In this document: positions 31,650 through 39,917 of the stretch, piece after piece
Layout: the number at the start of each line of letters is the position of its first letter
How positions within the stretch are numbered: position 1 is the first letter of the stretch
Origin: Chloroflexota bacterium
GTDB taxonomy: Bacteria > Chloroflexota > Dehalococcoidia > Lucifugimonadales > JACPQL01
Assembly (NCBI GenBank): GCA_016190445.1
Contig: JACPQL010000023.1
Coordinates: 1-64,000, forward strand
Length of the DNA: 64,000 bases
Reading direction: 5' to 3'
Made by a program: the position numbers and the translations under genes
Notes under the pieces: generated by a model
Seen by the model: only the letters and a program-made list of their open reading frames with translations
Database searches by the model: none
What the model was told of the DNA's origin: nothing

Positions 31650-33230
31650 ATGGGTCGCGCACATCATCGAAAGCTCAGGCGGATGAACATAGTGGTGCCC
31701 TGGCTGGCTATCGTGGTCCTGGTGGGACTGCTGGCGGCGTGTACCGGCGAGCAGGCGCAGCCTACTCCTACCCCGACCACTGCACCGACCGCTACTGCGC
31801 CCGCAACGCCTACCAACCCCACGCCAACTCCAACGCCTGTTCCTCTGAAGTTGCTTAAGACCTCCCCTGAAACGGGCCCCATAGGCACGGCATTCACCGT
31901 CACTGGCGAAGGGCTGCCCGCTGGCAAGCAGGTGGAGTTTGTCTGGGTCACATGGGACGGCTCCTATGTTACCAACGTCACCGCCAATGACGCCCGATTC
32001 GGGGAGCGAAAGTTTGTGACGAAGCGGGTCCCAATGAAGACCGCCGGAGTCAATGCCCAGGGTCAGGTGTCGGTGGCCCTCACCGCCCCCGAGGACTATG
32101 GTGAGGTGCACGATATTTACGCCGTGATGGACGGGGCGGACGTAGGCAAGGCAGGGTTCCGCATTGCCCGCAACGCTACCATATCCCCCACCAGCGGCCC
32201 TGTGGGCACCCCTATCACCATCACAGTGAAGGGACTCGCAACGGGCGCCTATGTCAATACCATGGCCATCCGCTATGACAACAAATACACGGGCTTCGTG
32301 TCAGCGGTCACTACCCGTGGCAGCGCCACCTTTCAGATACGAGCAGCCGGCCCTGTAGGAGAGCGCGTCATCCAACTCACGGCGGCCAGCCCTGGCGTGC
32401 CATTTCTCAACGTACAGCAGTCAGGCACAAAGAGTGTCCCCAACATGGACTTGAAGTTCACCTTCAATGTTACTGAAGGCTCGCCAGTTCCAGCTCCCAG
32501 CATAGAGTGGCCAACCCCCAACCGTATTAATAGGCTGAGCGATGCTATCCCCAAGACCGTCACGGCGCCGAGCATCTCAGCCAAGCTTGAACCTGCCATC
32601 GGCCCGACCCTGACCCAAACAACTCTGCGTGCTAGCGGGCTGTCCCCCAACACTGAGGTAGAGCTGCTTTGGGTAACCGGCCGGGGTAGCGACGCTCTGG
32701 GGACTAGGTATCTGGCCGAGATACCGATCCGAAAGGCTACCAGTGGTGCCGATGGCTCCCTCACTGCTCCGTTCCAGATCACCGACGACCGGGGCGGCTG
32801 GCAAGCGGTAAAAATAGTCCAAGGGGATAAAGTGTTAGCGGAGGTCCCCTTCTACCTGGAGCGCAGCATCGTGGGGGTGGGGGTGACCCCTCAGCGAGTA
32901 AAGGCCGGCGAGACCTTTACGGTGAATATCAAGGGCGCTGGCTGGACGCAGTTGGACAAAGGCGTCGCCGTGACCTACGACAACGCTTACATCGGCTACG
33001 CATGCGGCGTAACCAGCAGCGGTGACATCACAATGTACCTGGTAGCCACTGGGGAGCCTGGGATTCACCTGATTGACCTGTACCCCATGATCTACCACGA
33101 CAAAAACGACCCAACCCCGGAGTTCTGGAACTATGAGTTGCCCCAGTTGACAGCCCTGGATGATCAGCCTGGCCTGGCACTGGGATATGGGCTGCCCATC
33201 ATGCGCCTGGCGGTGGAGGTTGTGAAGTAA
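31650..33230 (+). CDS. TIG/IPT-like multi-domain lipoprotein, module A
   Basis: A 526-residue lipoprotein with lipobox LVGLLAAC near residue 31, then a long Pro/Thr linker (to about 65), then four Ig-like TIG/IPT-type repeats. Each repeat opens with a phrase such as SPETGPIGTAFTVTGEGLPAG, SPTSGPVGTPITITVKGL or EPAIGPTLTQTTLRASGL (given in part), and the last repeat begins TPQRVKAGETFTVNIKG. Conserved phrases AVTYDNAYIGYACGV and GLPIMRLAVEVV end it. The paralogue in module B (39918-41507) has the same order. Probably a structural or carbohydrate-facing lipoprotein of the module; no catalytic motif is visible. Confidence 0.82.
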   Translation: MGRAHHRKLRRMNIVVPWLAIVVLVGLLAACTGEQAQPTPTPTTAPTATAPATPTNPTPTPTPVPLKLLKTSPETGPIGTAFTVTGEGLPAGKQVEFVWVTWDGSYVTNVTANDARFGERKFVTKRVPMKTAGVNAQGQVSVALTAPEDYGEVHDIYAVMDGADVGKAGFRIARNATISPTSGPVGTPITITVKGLATGAYVNTMAIRYDNKYTGFVSAVTTRGSATFQIRAAGPVGERVIQLTAASPGVPFLNVQQSGTKSVPNMDLKFTFNVTEGSPVPAPSIEWPTPNRINRLSDAIPKTVTAPSISAKLEPAIGPTLTQTTLRASGLSPNTEVELLWVTGRGSDALGTRYLAEIPIRKATSGADGSLTAPFQITDDRGGWQAVKIVQGDKVLAEVPFYLERSIVGVGVTPQRVKAGETFTVNIKGAGWTQLDKGVAVTYDNAYIGYACGVTSSGDITMYLVATGEPGIHLIDLYPMIYHDKNDPTPEFWNYELPQLTALDDQPGLALGYGLPIMRLAVEVVK

Positions 33231-33240
33231 GAGAACCAAG

Positions 33241-33777
33241 ATGCTCCACGGCGCGGGCGTGAAGGAGGCGGTGGTATCCTGGTTGCCTCTACGTGTGGTA
33301 GAGGGCCGCAAAAGGTCCATCGGGGTTCTGGGCACAGCAGCCATTGTCTTCTCTGCTTTGATAGGGCTATCTGTAGCTTGCGGGGGTCGCACGGGGGGAG
33401 GAGCTATTCTCCCACCGGCGACCCCCGCCTCCGCAGCGGCCCCGACTCCCACGCCCGTGGCGTTGAGGCTGCTCAAAGTCAGCCCCGAGGAGGGGGCCGC
33501 CGGCACAGCCATAACTGTTACGGGAGATAGTCTGCCTCCTGGCAAGGTTGTGGAACTCGTGTGGGCAGCAAGGATGGACGATAGCGAGATGAAGCACGAG
33601 CGCTTCTCCGTCGGCAGCCCAGTTGCTGACGCCACAGGTGAGTTCACTGCATCCGTCACAGCCATGGCCATATCGGACCACTGCGAGCTCTATGACATTT
33701 ATGCCGTTGTAGAAGGGGAGGCGCTCGCCAAAGGTGGCTTCCGCGTGCCGCAACCAGGGGGTTCACCCTTATTCTGA
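33241..33777 (+). CDS. Truncated TIG-like lipoprotein (third copy, N-terminal domain only)
   Basis: A 178-residue protein with lipobox LIGLSVAC near 47, a short Ala/Pro/Thr linker and one TIG-like domain (SPEEGAAGTAITVTGDSLPPG). It ends at YDIYAVVEGEALAKGGFRV, the end of the first domain in the two full paralogues. The remaining three domains are missing. Just downstream, 33825-33879 still encodes the far C-terminus of the family, so this copy has suffered an internal deletion. It may still be expressed as a single-domain lipoprotein. Confidence 0.7.
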   Translation: MLHGAGVKEAVVSWLPLRVVEGRKRSIGVLGTAAIVFSALIGLSVACGGRTGGGAILPPATPASAAAPTPTPVALRLLKVSPEEGAAGTAITVTGDSLPPGKVVELVWAARMDDSEMKHERFSVGSPVADATGEFTASVTAMAISDHCELYDIYAVVEGEALAKGGFRVPQPGGSPLF

Positions 33778-33824
33778 CCTATCCCTAAGTAGGGTGCCGG
33801 TAGGCACCCCATTATTACCCCGGC

Positions 33825-33879
33825 CTAGAGCCGGGATACAACCTGCCCATCTTCCGCCCGGGGTAGAAGTGGTGGAGTA
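33825..33879 (+). pseudogene. Decayed C-terminal remnant of the third TIG lipoprotein
   Basis: This stretch reads like GYNLPIF, the last segment of the module B lipoprotein (GYNLPIFRLAVEVV), and ends in the same GTGGTGnnGTAG. A one-base deletion breaks the frame before the end. It is DNA-similar to 41450-41507 over its full length. With the upstream truncated gene it records an internally deleted third copy. Confidence 0.65.
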
Positions 33880-34323
33880 GTGGACCGAGAGCCAAATGCC
33901 CATAGCAAGCGCCTTCTGGCGCTCTGTGGGGTGGTGTTCCTTCTCGTTGGCCTGTGGGTCTCGGCTAGCTGTGGAGGCGGCAGCCAGCCCACTCCACAGC
34001 CCACCCCAACCCCAACCGTTCTGAGCCTGGACCCGGCGCTGGTGGCGGCGGGAAAGGCGGCGGCCCAGAAGTACCGCTGCCTGGACTGCCACTCGGTGGA
34101 TGGCTTCCCCATGTTTGGGCCCACCTGGAAGGGCATCTACGGGAGCCAGCTTGCCTTCACCGATGGCACGACGGCTGTGGCCGATGACAGCTACCTTGCC
34201 GAGTCCATCAGGAATCCTTTGGGCAAGGTAGTCCTGGGCTTTGACACCCCCATGCCACCCCAGCTACCCGTCTCTGACGAAGAGATCGGCGCCATCATCG
34301 CCTACATCAAAAGCCTGAGATAA
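33880..34323 (+). CDS. Monohaem c-type cytochrome lipoprotein, module A
   Basis: A 147-residue lipoprotein. A hydrophobic leader ends in lipobox WVSASC with Cys 31, then a short Pro/Thr linker and a class I cytochrome c domain: haem-binding CLDCH at 67-71, GPTWKGIYGS near 80, the Met ligand probably in DTPMPPQ near 122, and IGAIIAYIKSLR at the end. It resembles small cytochromes fused to or serving oxidase subunit II (GTTAVADDSYLAESIRNP). The GTG start at 33880 follows GGTGGAG. It would carry electrons outside the membrane. Confidence 0.9.
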   Translation: MDREPNAHSKRLLALCGVVFLLVGLWVSASCGGGSQPTPQPTPTPTVLSLDPALVAAGKAAAQKYRCLDCHSVDGFPMFGPTWKGIYGSQLAFTDGTTAVADDSYLAESIRNPLGKVVLGFDTPMPPQLPVSDEEIGAIIAYIKSLR

Positions 34324-34460
34324 GCGTCGCTCCAAAGCTGGACACAGGCGTGGCGTTCCCTGACGGAAACCAGAGCCTCCCCTACGCTCGCACAGGGTCC
34401 CCTCCCCTGCCCTCATCCCCCTCCCCTGCGCGAGGCATAGGCCGGTGAAGACCGCTGGCC

Positions 34461-34489
34461 TTGACCCCCGGTAATGGCGGCCCGATACT
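34461..34489 (+). promoter_or_regulatory. tRNA-Ala promoter
   Basis: TTGACC (34461-34466), 17-base spacer, GATACT (34484-34489); start would fall a base or two before the tRNA 5' end at 34499. The rest of 34324-34460 shows no gene. Confidence 0.7.
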
Positions 34490-34498
34490 GTGCTACGT

Positions 34499-34573
<75 letters not shown>

Positions 34574-34801
34574 CCCTGCTAGTCTCAGACCTCCGCCTGT
34601 CCCTGCCATGAGGGACGTCTTTGTCCCATCTCCATAGGACAGCCCTGTCCCCTACAGCCGCCTAGTGAAAACTCTCACTAGATGACAGCGTTGGGGTGAC
34701 TCCGCGCCTATGCTATGTGTACAGTTCGGGTGGTGACACCTGGCCAGGACCCAACAGGCGTCGGGCAAAGACCACGCCTTCGATGTCCAAGGGGGGACCC
34801 A

Positions 34802-35188
34802 ATGGCGCCTCTGAAGGCTCTGGTGGTGGACGACTCAGCCCCAATGCGAGAGGCGATGAAGGAAGCAATGCGGAGCATCCGCGAGTGTCTTGTGGTTGGC
34901 GAAGGTGGGGATGGCCTGGAGGCGCTGGAGCTGGCACGCCAGCTCCGCCCAGACCTGGTGATCATGGACATCAACATGCCTCGCATGGGTGGCCTGGAGG
35001 CGACTCGGCGGCTCAAGGTGGAGCTACCGGATACCCAGGTCGTGCTGGTCAGCACCTCCCTGGAGCCTGAGGTGCGGGAGGAGGCGCTGAGATGCGGAGG
35101 AGCGGCCTGCCTGGAGAAAGGGCCGGAGCTGTGGCAGGGGCTCCAGGCGGTAGTATCTCAGCTTGCCCAGCTCTCCCCAGCCAGTTGA
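34802..35188 (+). CDS. Receiver-only response regulator at the head of module B
   Basis: A 128-residue single CheY-like domain. It has KALVVDDSAPMREAM with the acidic pair near 11-12, LVIMDINMPRMGG with the phospho-Asp near 56, LVSTSLEPE with the Thr/Ser switch and ACLEKGPEL with the Lys. There is no output domain. The ATG follows AAGGGGGG. The next gene, Fe-S subunit B, starts within 20 bases, so it is cotranscribed with module B. No kinase is adjacent; the NarL-type kinase at 24.9-26.4 kb is the nearest. A 7-bp inverted repeat CTAGTGA/TCACTAG lies upstream at 34662-34681. Confidence 0.9.
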   Translation: MAPLKALVVDDSAPMREAMKEAMRSIRECLVVGEGGDGLEALELARQLRPDLVIMDINMPRMGGLEATRRLKVELPDTQVVLVSTSLEPEVREEALRCGGAACLEKGPELWQGLQAVVSQLAQLSPAS

Positions 35189-35206
35189 TACGTGAGGCAC
35201 TACGCT

Positions 35207-36148
35207 ATGGATAGCAAGGAACAAAAGCAAAGCTCCAAGGAGAACTACCGCAAGTGGCAGGTGAGCCGGCGCCGGTTGCTCCAGTTCATGGGGGCCGCTG
35301 GCGCCACGGCTGCCATTGCGCCGTTCTTGCCATCGGTGTTCGCCAAGGTGAGCGCGGGCCCTTCCGCCGACACCGACCCTTCCGCGACCAACGGCACTGG
35401 GACCGCCCGGCTGCGCAAATGGGCCATGGTCATTGACCTGCGGCGGTGCGATGGCTGCCAGGGCATTGACCTTCCTCCCCAGTGCACGGAGGCATGCGTC
35501 GAGGGCCACTACGCCCCAGAGCCGATGCAGTTCATCCAGGTCTACGAGCACGAGCTGCACGGCGAGGGGACCCAGTTCATACCCACCCCATGCATGCAGT
35601 GCCAGAACGCGCCCTGCGTGAACGTCTGCCCGGTGGGCGCCACATTCGCCACCCCCGAGGGGGTCATCCTGGTGGACCAGCAGCGGTGCATCGGCTGCCG
35701 CATGTGCATGGCCGCCTGCCCCTACGACCGCCGGTTCTTCACCTGGAGCAAACCTCCCCAGCCAGCGGAGGCGCTCTTTTCCGAGTACGACCCGGAGCAC
35801 CAGTTCCCGCTTCCTCGGGGCGTTACAGTCAAGTGCAACTTCTGTCCCCATCTGGCCCGGTCAGGGAAGCTGCCCTACTGCGCCCAGGCCTGCCCCTCCA
35901 GCGCCATCTACTACGGCGACCTGGAGGAGGACATCGCCACCAATGGAGCGGAGGTGGTGAAGCTCTCGCACTTCCTTGCAGAGAACCAGTCCTACCAGCT
36001 CAAGGCCGACCTGGGCACCAAGCCCCGCGTCTACTACATCCCCGGGCACGGTGAGGCCGTTGGCAGGAGCCCCTATCGCACGGGGCGCAAGCCTAGCAGA
36101 TGGCCGTGGCAGGAGAAGATCGAGGGGGCCCAAACGTGGACAAGGTAA
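35207..36148 (+). CDS. Tat-exported ferredoxin-like subunit, module B
   Basis: A 313-residue paralogue of the module A Fe-S protein, with the same YRKWQVSRRRLLQFMGAAG Tat signal and four four-Cys motifs, including CMQCQNAPCVNVC, CIGCRMCMAAC and CNFC...YCAQAC. The first cluster motif reads CDGCQGIDLPPQC...C. The C-terminus differs and lacks the His-rich tail of A. It should pass electrons between the NrfD partner and outward-facing cytochromes. ATG 35207 is chosen; GTG 35192 is possible. The NrfD gene overlaps its end by 13 bases. Confidence 0.95.
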   Translation: MDSKEQKQSSKENYRKWQVSRRRLLQFMGAAGATAAIAPFLPSVFAKVSAGPSADTDPSATNGTGTARLRKWAMVIDLRRCDGCQGIDLPPQCTEACVEGHYAPEPMQFIQVYEHELHGEGTQFIPTPCMQCQNAPCVNVCPVGATFATPEGVILVDQQRCIGCRMCMAACPYDRRFFTWSKPPQPAEALFSEYDPEHQFPLPRGVTVKCNFCPHLARSGKLPYCAQACPSSAIYYGDLEEDIATNGAEVVKLSHFLAENQSYQLKADLGTKPRVYYIPGHGEAVGRSPYRTGRKPSRWPWQEKIEGAQTWTR

Positions 36149-37554
36149 AGAACGACCGGCGGGAAGAGCTGGAGCGCACCGTGCTACGGCCCCTGACCCG
36201 CACGGGCAAGGGCTACTACCTGGTGGTGGGGTTCCTGGTCCTGGTGGTGCTCTGGGGGCTCTACGCCTACAGCACCCAGTTCCGGAACGGCCTCATCGTC
36301 ACCGGAATGCGGGACCGCATCCTGTGGGGCTTCTACATCATCCTCTTCGTCTTCTTCATCGGCATCAGCCATGCGGGCACCCTCATCTCCGCCATCCTGC
36401 GGGTGGTGAAGGCCCAGTGGCGCACCCCGGTCACACGCATGGCGGAGTTCATCACCGTGGTGGCCCTCTCCGTCGGTGGCCTGATGCCCATCATTGACCT
36501 GGGACGCCCAGACCGTATCCCCAACCTGGTCCTCTTTGGCCGCTGGCAGTCGCCCATCCTCTGGGACGTCCTCTCCATCACCACCTACCTCACCGGCAGC
36601 ATCATCTATCTCTACCTCCCTCTCATCCCCGACCTGGCCCTCTGCCGCGACCGTTTGGGGAAGGAGGCCTCAGCCTGGAAGCGCGGGTTCTACCGGATCG
36701 CCTCCATTGGATGGCAGGGGACCCAGCGGCAGAAGAGGTACCTGAGCATCGCCATGGCGAGCATGATGGTCCTCATCATCCCCGTGGCGGTCTCTGTCCA
36801 CACCGTGGTCTCCTGGATCTTCGCCATGACGTTGCGGGAGGCGTGGAACAGCACCGTCTTCGGGGCCTACTTCGTGGCGGGCGCCATCTTCTCCGGCATA
36901 GCAGCCATCATCATCATCATGGCCATTCTGCGCAGGGCCTTCCACCTGGAGAGATACATAACCAACCAGCACTTCATCAACCTGGGGTACATGATGGGCG
37001 GTTTCACCCTCATCATGATGTACTTCAACGTCTCCGAGTACGTTGTCACCGGCTACAAGATGGCGGGGGAGACCTCCTTCCACTTCCTTCAGCTCATGGC
37101 CCGGGAGTACGCCCCCTTCTTCTGGATGTACACCATAGGCGGCATGGTGGTCCCAGGGCTCATCATCCTCTTCCCTCGCACCAGGACCTTCAAGGGTGTG
37201 CTGATCGCTGCCGGCTTTGTGCTGGTGGGCATGTGGCTTGAGCGGTTCATCATAGTGGTGGCTGGCCTGCGAGTCCCCCTCATGCCCTATGAGCCCTCCT
37301 GGTACCTGCCCACATGGGTGGAGTGGTCCATCATGGCGGGGGCCTTCGCCATGTTCGGCCTGGTCATCGCCATCTTCTCCAAGCTGGTCCCGGTGATCTC
37401 CGTCTGGGAGGTGGCCGAGCAGTACGAAGAGGCGGAGGCACTGGAGACGGCGCCACCGCATGGTGGTCGCCAGCCGGCTACGCAGCCGCTACACGTGGAG
37501 GGGGCATCGGGCACGGCCCCAGCCCCAGGCGACACGGCAGGAGGGATGCCATGA
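36136..37554 (+). CDS. NrfD/PsrC-like membrane subunit, module B
   Basis: A 472-residue polytopic protein paralogous to the module A subunit: TGMRDRILWGFYIILFVFF, DLGRPDRIPNLVLFGRWQSP, VHTVVSWIFAMTLREAWNST and VPLMPYEPSWYLPTWVEWS (split or in part) match position for position. About ten membrane helices are followed by a 60-residue hydrophilic tail. The GTG start at 36136 overlaps the Fe-S gene; the end overlaps the Ig-like gene by ATGA. Predicted to exchange electrons with quinone. Confidence 0.93.
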   Translation: MDKVKNDRREELERTVLRPLTRTGKGYYLVVGFLVLVVLWGLYAYSTQFRNGLIVTGMRDRILWGFYIILFVFFIGISHAGTLISAILRVVKAQWRTPVTRMAEFITVVALSVGGLMPIIDLGRPDRIPNLVLFGRWQSPILWDVLSITTYLTGSIIYLYLPLIPDLALCRDRLGKEASAWKRGFYRIASIGWQGTQRQKRYLSIAMASMMVLIIPVAVSVHTVVSWIFAMTLREAWNSTVFGAYFVAGAIFSGIAAIIIIMAILRRAFHLERYITNQHFINLGYMMGGFTLIMMYFNVSEYVVTGYKMAGETSFHFLQLMAREYAPFFWMYTIGGMVVPGLIILFPRTRTFKGVLIAAGFVLVGMWLERFIIVVAGLRVPLMPYEPSWYLPTWVEWSIMAGAFAMFGLVIAIFSKLVPVISVWEVAEQYEEAEALETAPPHGGRQPATQPLHVEGASGTAPAPGDTAGGMP

Positions 37555-38123
37555 GCATTCGCAGCGGCAGGTGGCTTCTGGTGGCCTTGCTATCCCTGCT
37601 CCTCTTGCTGGCGACTGTCACTCCGGTGCTGGCCGCGGACCCCGTCACCCTGGAGCTCCTGGCCCCCCAGCAGGTGGCCCTGGGAGACAAGGTGGAGGTC
37701 ACCGCCGTGCTGCGGGATGGCAACGGGGTCCCCATCCGGGGAGGCACCGTCAACCTGTGGACTCCAGCCACTTTCCTCAGCACCGGGGGCGCCATTGACC
37801 TTGGCCGGGCTACCACCGATGCGCAGGGCCGGGCCACATTCCGCTACGAGGCGCGCACTGAGGGCCCAGTGGCGTTGAACGCCTACTTCCCCGGTGACAG
37901 CCGCTACGCCTACGCGCAAGGCTCCGCCGAACTGAAAGCCCAGGGCACGGCCCAGCTCTATCAGTCAACGGCCGGCGTGCGGGTGCCCGGCATCGGCGTC
38001 TGGCTGCTGGTGGGCCTGTTGGGCGGTGTGTGGACCACCTACCTTGCGGTGATGGTGTTCCTGAGCCTCATCGCACGGGAGGGCTCCAGGGCCCCCGTGG
38101 AAGCAGGAGGCCACCGTGGATAG
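37551..38123 (+). CDS. Ig-like membrane-anchored protein, module B
   Basis: A 190-residue protein. A signal peptide (LLVALLSLLLLLATVTPVLA) is followed by one Ig/Big_1-like domain (PVTLELLAPQQVALGDKVEV ... GNGVPIRGGTVNLW, in part) and a C-terminal membrane helix IGVWLLVGLLGGVWTTYLAVMVF. It corresponds to the Ig-plus-anchor half of the module A protein at 29599 but has no cupredoxin domain and no Cys/His copper site. Coupled to NrfD upstream and to the cytochrome gene downstream (8-base overlap). Confidence 0.8.
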   Translation: MSIRSGRWLLVALLSLLLLLATVTPVLAADPVTLELLAPQQVALGDKVEVTAVLRDGNGVPIRGGTVNLWTPATFLSTGGAIDLGRATTDAQGRATFRYEARTEGPVALNAYFPGDSRYAYAQGSAELKAQGTAQLYQSTAGVRVPGIGVWLLVGLLGGVWTTYLAVMVFLSLIAREGSRAPVEAGGHRG

Positions 38124-38859
38124 GTTCCTCGTCCCCAGACTCGGACTTGTGGCGATCATAGGCCTTGCCACCGTCCTCATCGGCGTCATCGTGCTGCGGA
38201 GCCCGGACACCCATGCCAACCTGTGGAACTCGGCCCAGACCGGATACGCCAGGACTTCCCAGGCTCTGGTGGGGCACGAAGCTGCCGACGTGGAGCTAAA
38301 GCTGGTGGAGCAACAGGGCATCACGGCAGGAAAGCCCGCTTCCCTGGAGCCTGGACGGGCCATCTACCTGGGCCGCGGCTGTGCCATGTGCCACGGGCTC
38401 GACGCCCGGGGCGGGGCCGTGGGTCCATCCCTGGCGGGCACCAACCCTGAGATCGTGAAACGCATGGTGCGGGACGGCCCCGGGGGCATGCCTGCCTACA
38501 CCGAAACCCACCTCAGCGACGCCGACCTGGCAGAGATGGCCAACTACCTCCAGAACCTGCCGGTGGTCAGGCCCGGCTCTTCGGAGATAGCAGCCCTGCA
38601 AGGCATCACCTGGGACCCTTCTGTTTCCCCTAGCATCCTCCTGCAAGGCAAGGCGGCCGTCCGCCGCTCCTGCGGCGCCTGCCACAGCCAGCCAACCGCA
38701 GAGGAGATCCGAAGCGCCTTTGCCAGCGATTTCGATGCGACGTCCCTGGTGGCGGACATGGCGTCGAGACAGACGAACCTGAGTCTTCAGGACGCGAGGG
38801 CCATCGCCTACTACATGTTGGCTGTTCTTCATGGCGTTGACCTGGTAAAGGCACCGTGA
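38116..38859 (+). CDS. Dihaem c-type cytochrome, module B
   Basis: A 247-residue protein with an N-terminal membrane anchor (LGLVAIIGLATVLIGVIVL) and two haem motifs, CAMCH at residues 89-93 and CGACH at 186-190. The first domain is a class I cytochrome with Met 125 in GGMPAYTETHLSDADLAEMANYL (in part) as probable sixth ligand. The second domain is shorter and its sixth ligand is not obvious. The GTG start at 38116 overlaps the preceding gene. It replaces the monohaem lipoprotein cytochrome of module A. Confidence 0.9.
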   Translation: MDRFLVPRLGLVAIIGLATVLIGVIVLRSPDTHANLWNSAQTGYARTSQALVGHEAADVELKLVEQQGITAGKPASLEPGRAIYLGRGCAMCHGLDARGGAVGPSLAGTNPEIVKRMVRDGPGGMPAYTETHLSDADLAEMANYLQNLPVVRPGSSEIAALQGITWDPSVSPSILLQGKAAVRRSCGACHSQPTAEEIRSAFASDFDATSLVADMASRQTNLSLQDARAIAYYMLAVLHGVDLVKAP

Positions 38860-38967
38860 GGCCCTGTTTGATGAAATGAGGGGAAGTAGCAGGTGGGACC
38901 ACACGCGAAGCCCGTGCACAAGCACCTGACTGCGAAGCTAGAGAGGCCAAATTTGAAAGGAGGAACG

Positions 38968-39807
38968 ATGGAACGGAAGACGGGCATCAGGCTGGGAGTG
39001 CTCCTGGGGCTCTTGGGAATGGCAGTAGCGCTCTTCAGCGCCTGCGGCGGGGTCTCCCAGGAGAAGTACGACGCATTGCAGGCGCAGGTAACTGCCAAAA
39101 ACCAGGAGGTAGCGAGCCTTCAGCAACAACTCCAGGCTGCGCAAACGGGCGCGGGAGGAGGCCAGCAACAGATAGCAACGCTTCAGCAACAGATCACCGC
39201 CAAGGAGCAGGAGATTGCAGATCTGAAGAAGGCTGCGGAGGAGGCGAAGAAGATAACTCCGCTGGTCTATACGACGTTGACGGGGACCCCTACGCCGAGG
39301 CCGACGGCGACGCCTCGTCCTCCTGGATTCGTGGCACCAACACCGGTCCCGCCGGATGATGTCACTGTCAACGCTGTCTTCCCATTCACCTTCTACGTTG
39401 AGACGCTCACCGGGCACCAGGTCACGGACTTCGCTCAAAGTCCCTCCTGCGTGCCCAACACCCAGTTCCGGCGAGGGTCACACCTTGTGTGGAGGTTCGA
39501 GGTGTTTGACACCTCCACGGGAAAGCGGGTTACCAGCCTGGACAGTCCAAGTGCCAGCGTCAAGCTCGTGCTGGAAAATGGGCAGGAGATCGCGGCGCGG
39601 TTCGCTAAGAAGGCTGGTACAGGGCCGTGGACATGGGTGGCGGCGTGGGACCCCCCCATGGACTATCCGCTAGGTCCGCTGGACTACACGATCGTCGTCA
39701 CTAAAGGTGATCGGACCGGCACCTTTGATCCTAAGCTCGTGGACCTGCTGGGAGCCGAGACGAGCCCGACCACGACTATAGACCAGCGAATACAGATACT
39801 GCCGTAA
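38968..39807 (+). CDS. Coiled-coil lipoprotein with conserved C-terminal domain, module B
   Basis: A 279-residue paralogue of the module A lipoprotein at 30630. The lipobox is ALFSAC near residue 24, the Gln-rich coiled coil spans about 30-92, and a PTPRPTATPRPP linker leads to the shared C-terminal domain (RGSHLVWRFEVFDTSTGKR, GPWTWVAAWDPPMDYPLG). The conserved Trp/Arg-rich core is unlike any family I know. The ATG at 38968 follows AAAGGAGG. A strong terminator follows the gene. Confidence 0.85.
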   Translation: MERKTGIRLGVLLGLLGMAVALFSACGGVSQEKYDALQAQVTAKNQEVASLQQQLQAAQTGAGGGQQQIATLQQQITAKEQEIADLKKAAEEAKKITPLVYTTLTGTPTPRPTATPRPPGFVAPTPVPPDDVTVNAVFPFTFYVETLTGHQVTDFAQSPSCVPNTQFRRGSHLVWRFEVFDTSTGKRVTSLDSPSASVKLVLENGQEIAARFAKKAGTGPWTWVAAWDPPMDYPLGPLDYTIVVTKGDRTGTFDPKLVDLLGAETSPTTTIDQRIQILP

Positions 39808-39830
39808 GGTTTGCAGACGCATGCAAAGCT

Positions 39831-39868
39831 GAAAGAAGGCCCGGACCACATGGCCCGGGCCTTCTTTC
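39831..39868 (+). terminator. Terminator after the module B coiled-coil lipoprotein gene
   Basis: GAAAGAAGGCCCGG (39831-39844) pairs exactly with CCGGGCCTTCTTTC (39855-39868) around a ten-base loop, ending in a T-rich stretch. It separates the TIG lipoprotein gene from the operon, perhaps lowering its expression. Confidence 0.75.
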
Positions 39869-39917
39869 GAGGGGTGGGACGAGAGACCATGCCCAGCCCT
39901 GGAAAGGAAAGAGTTCA

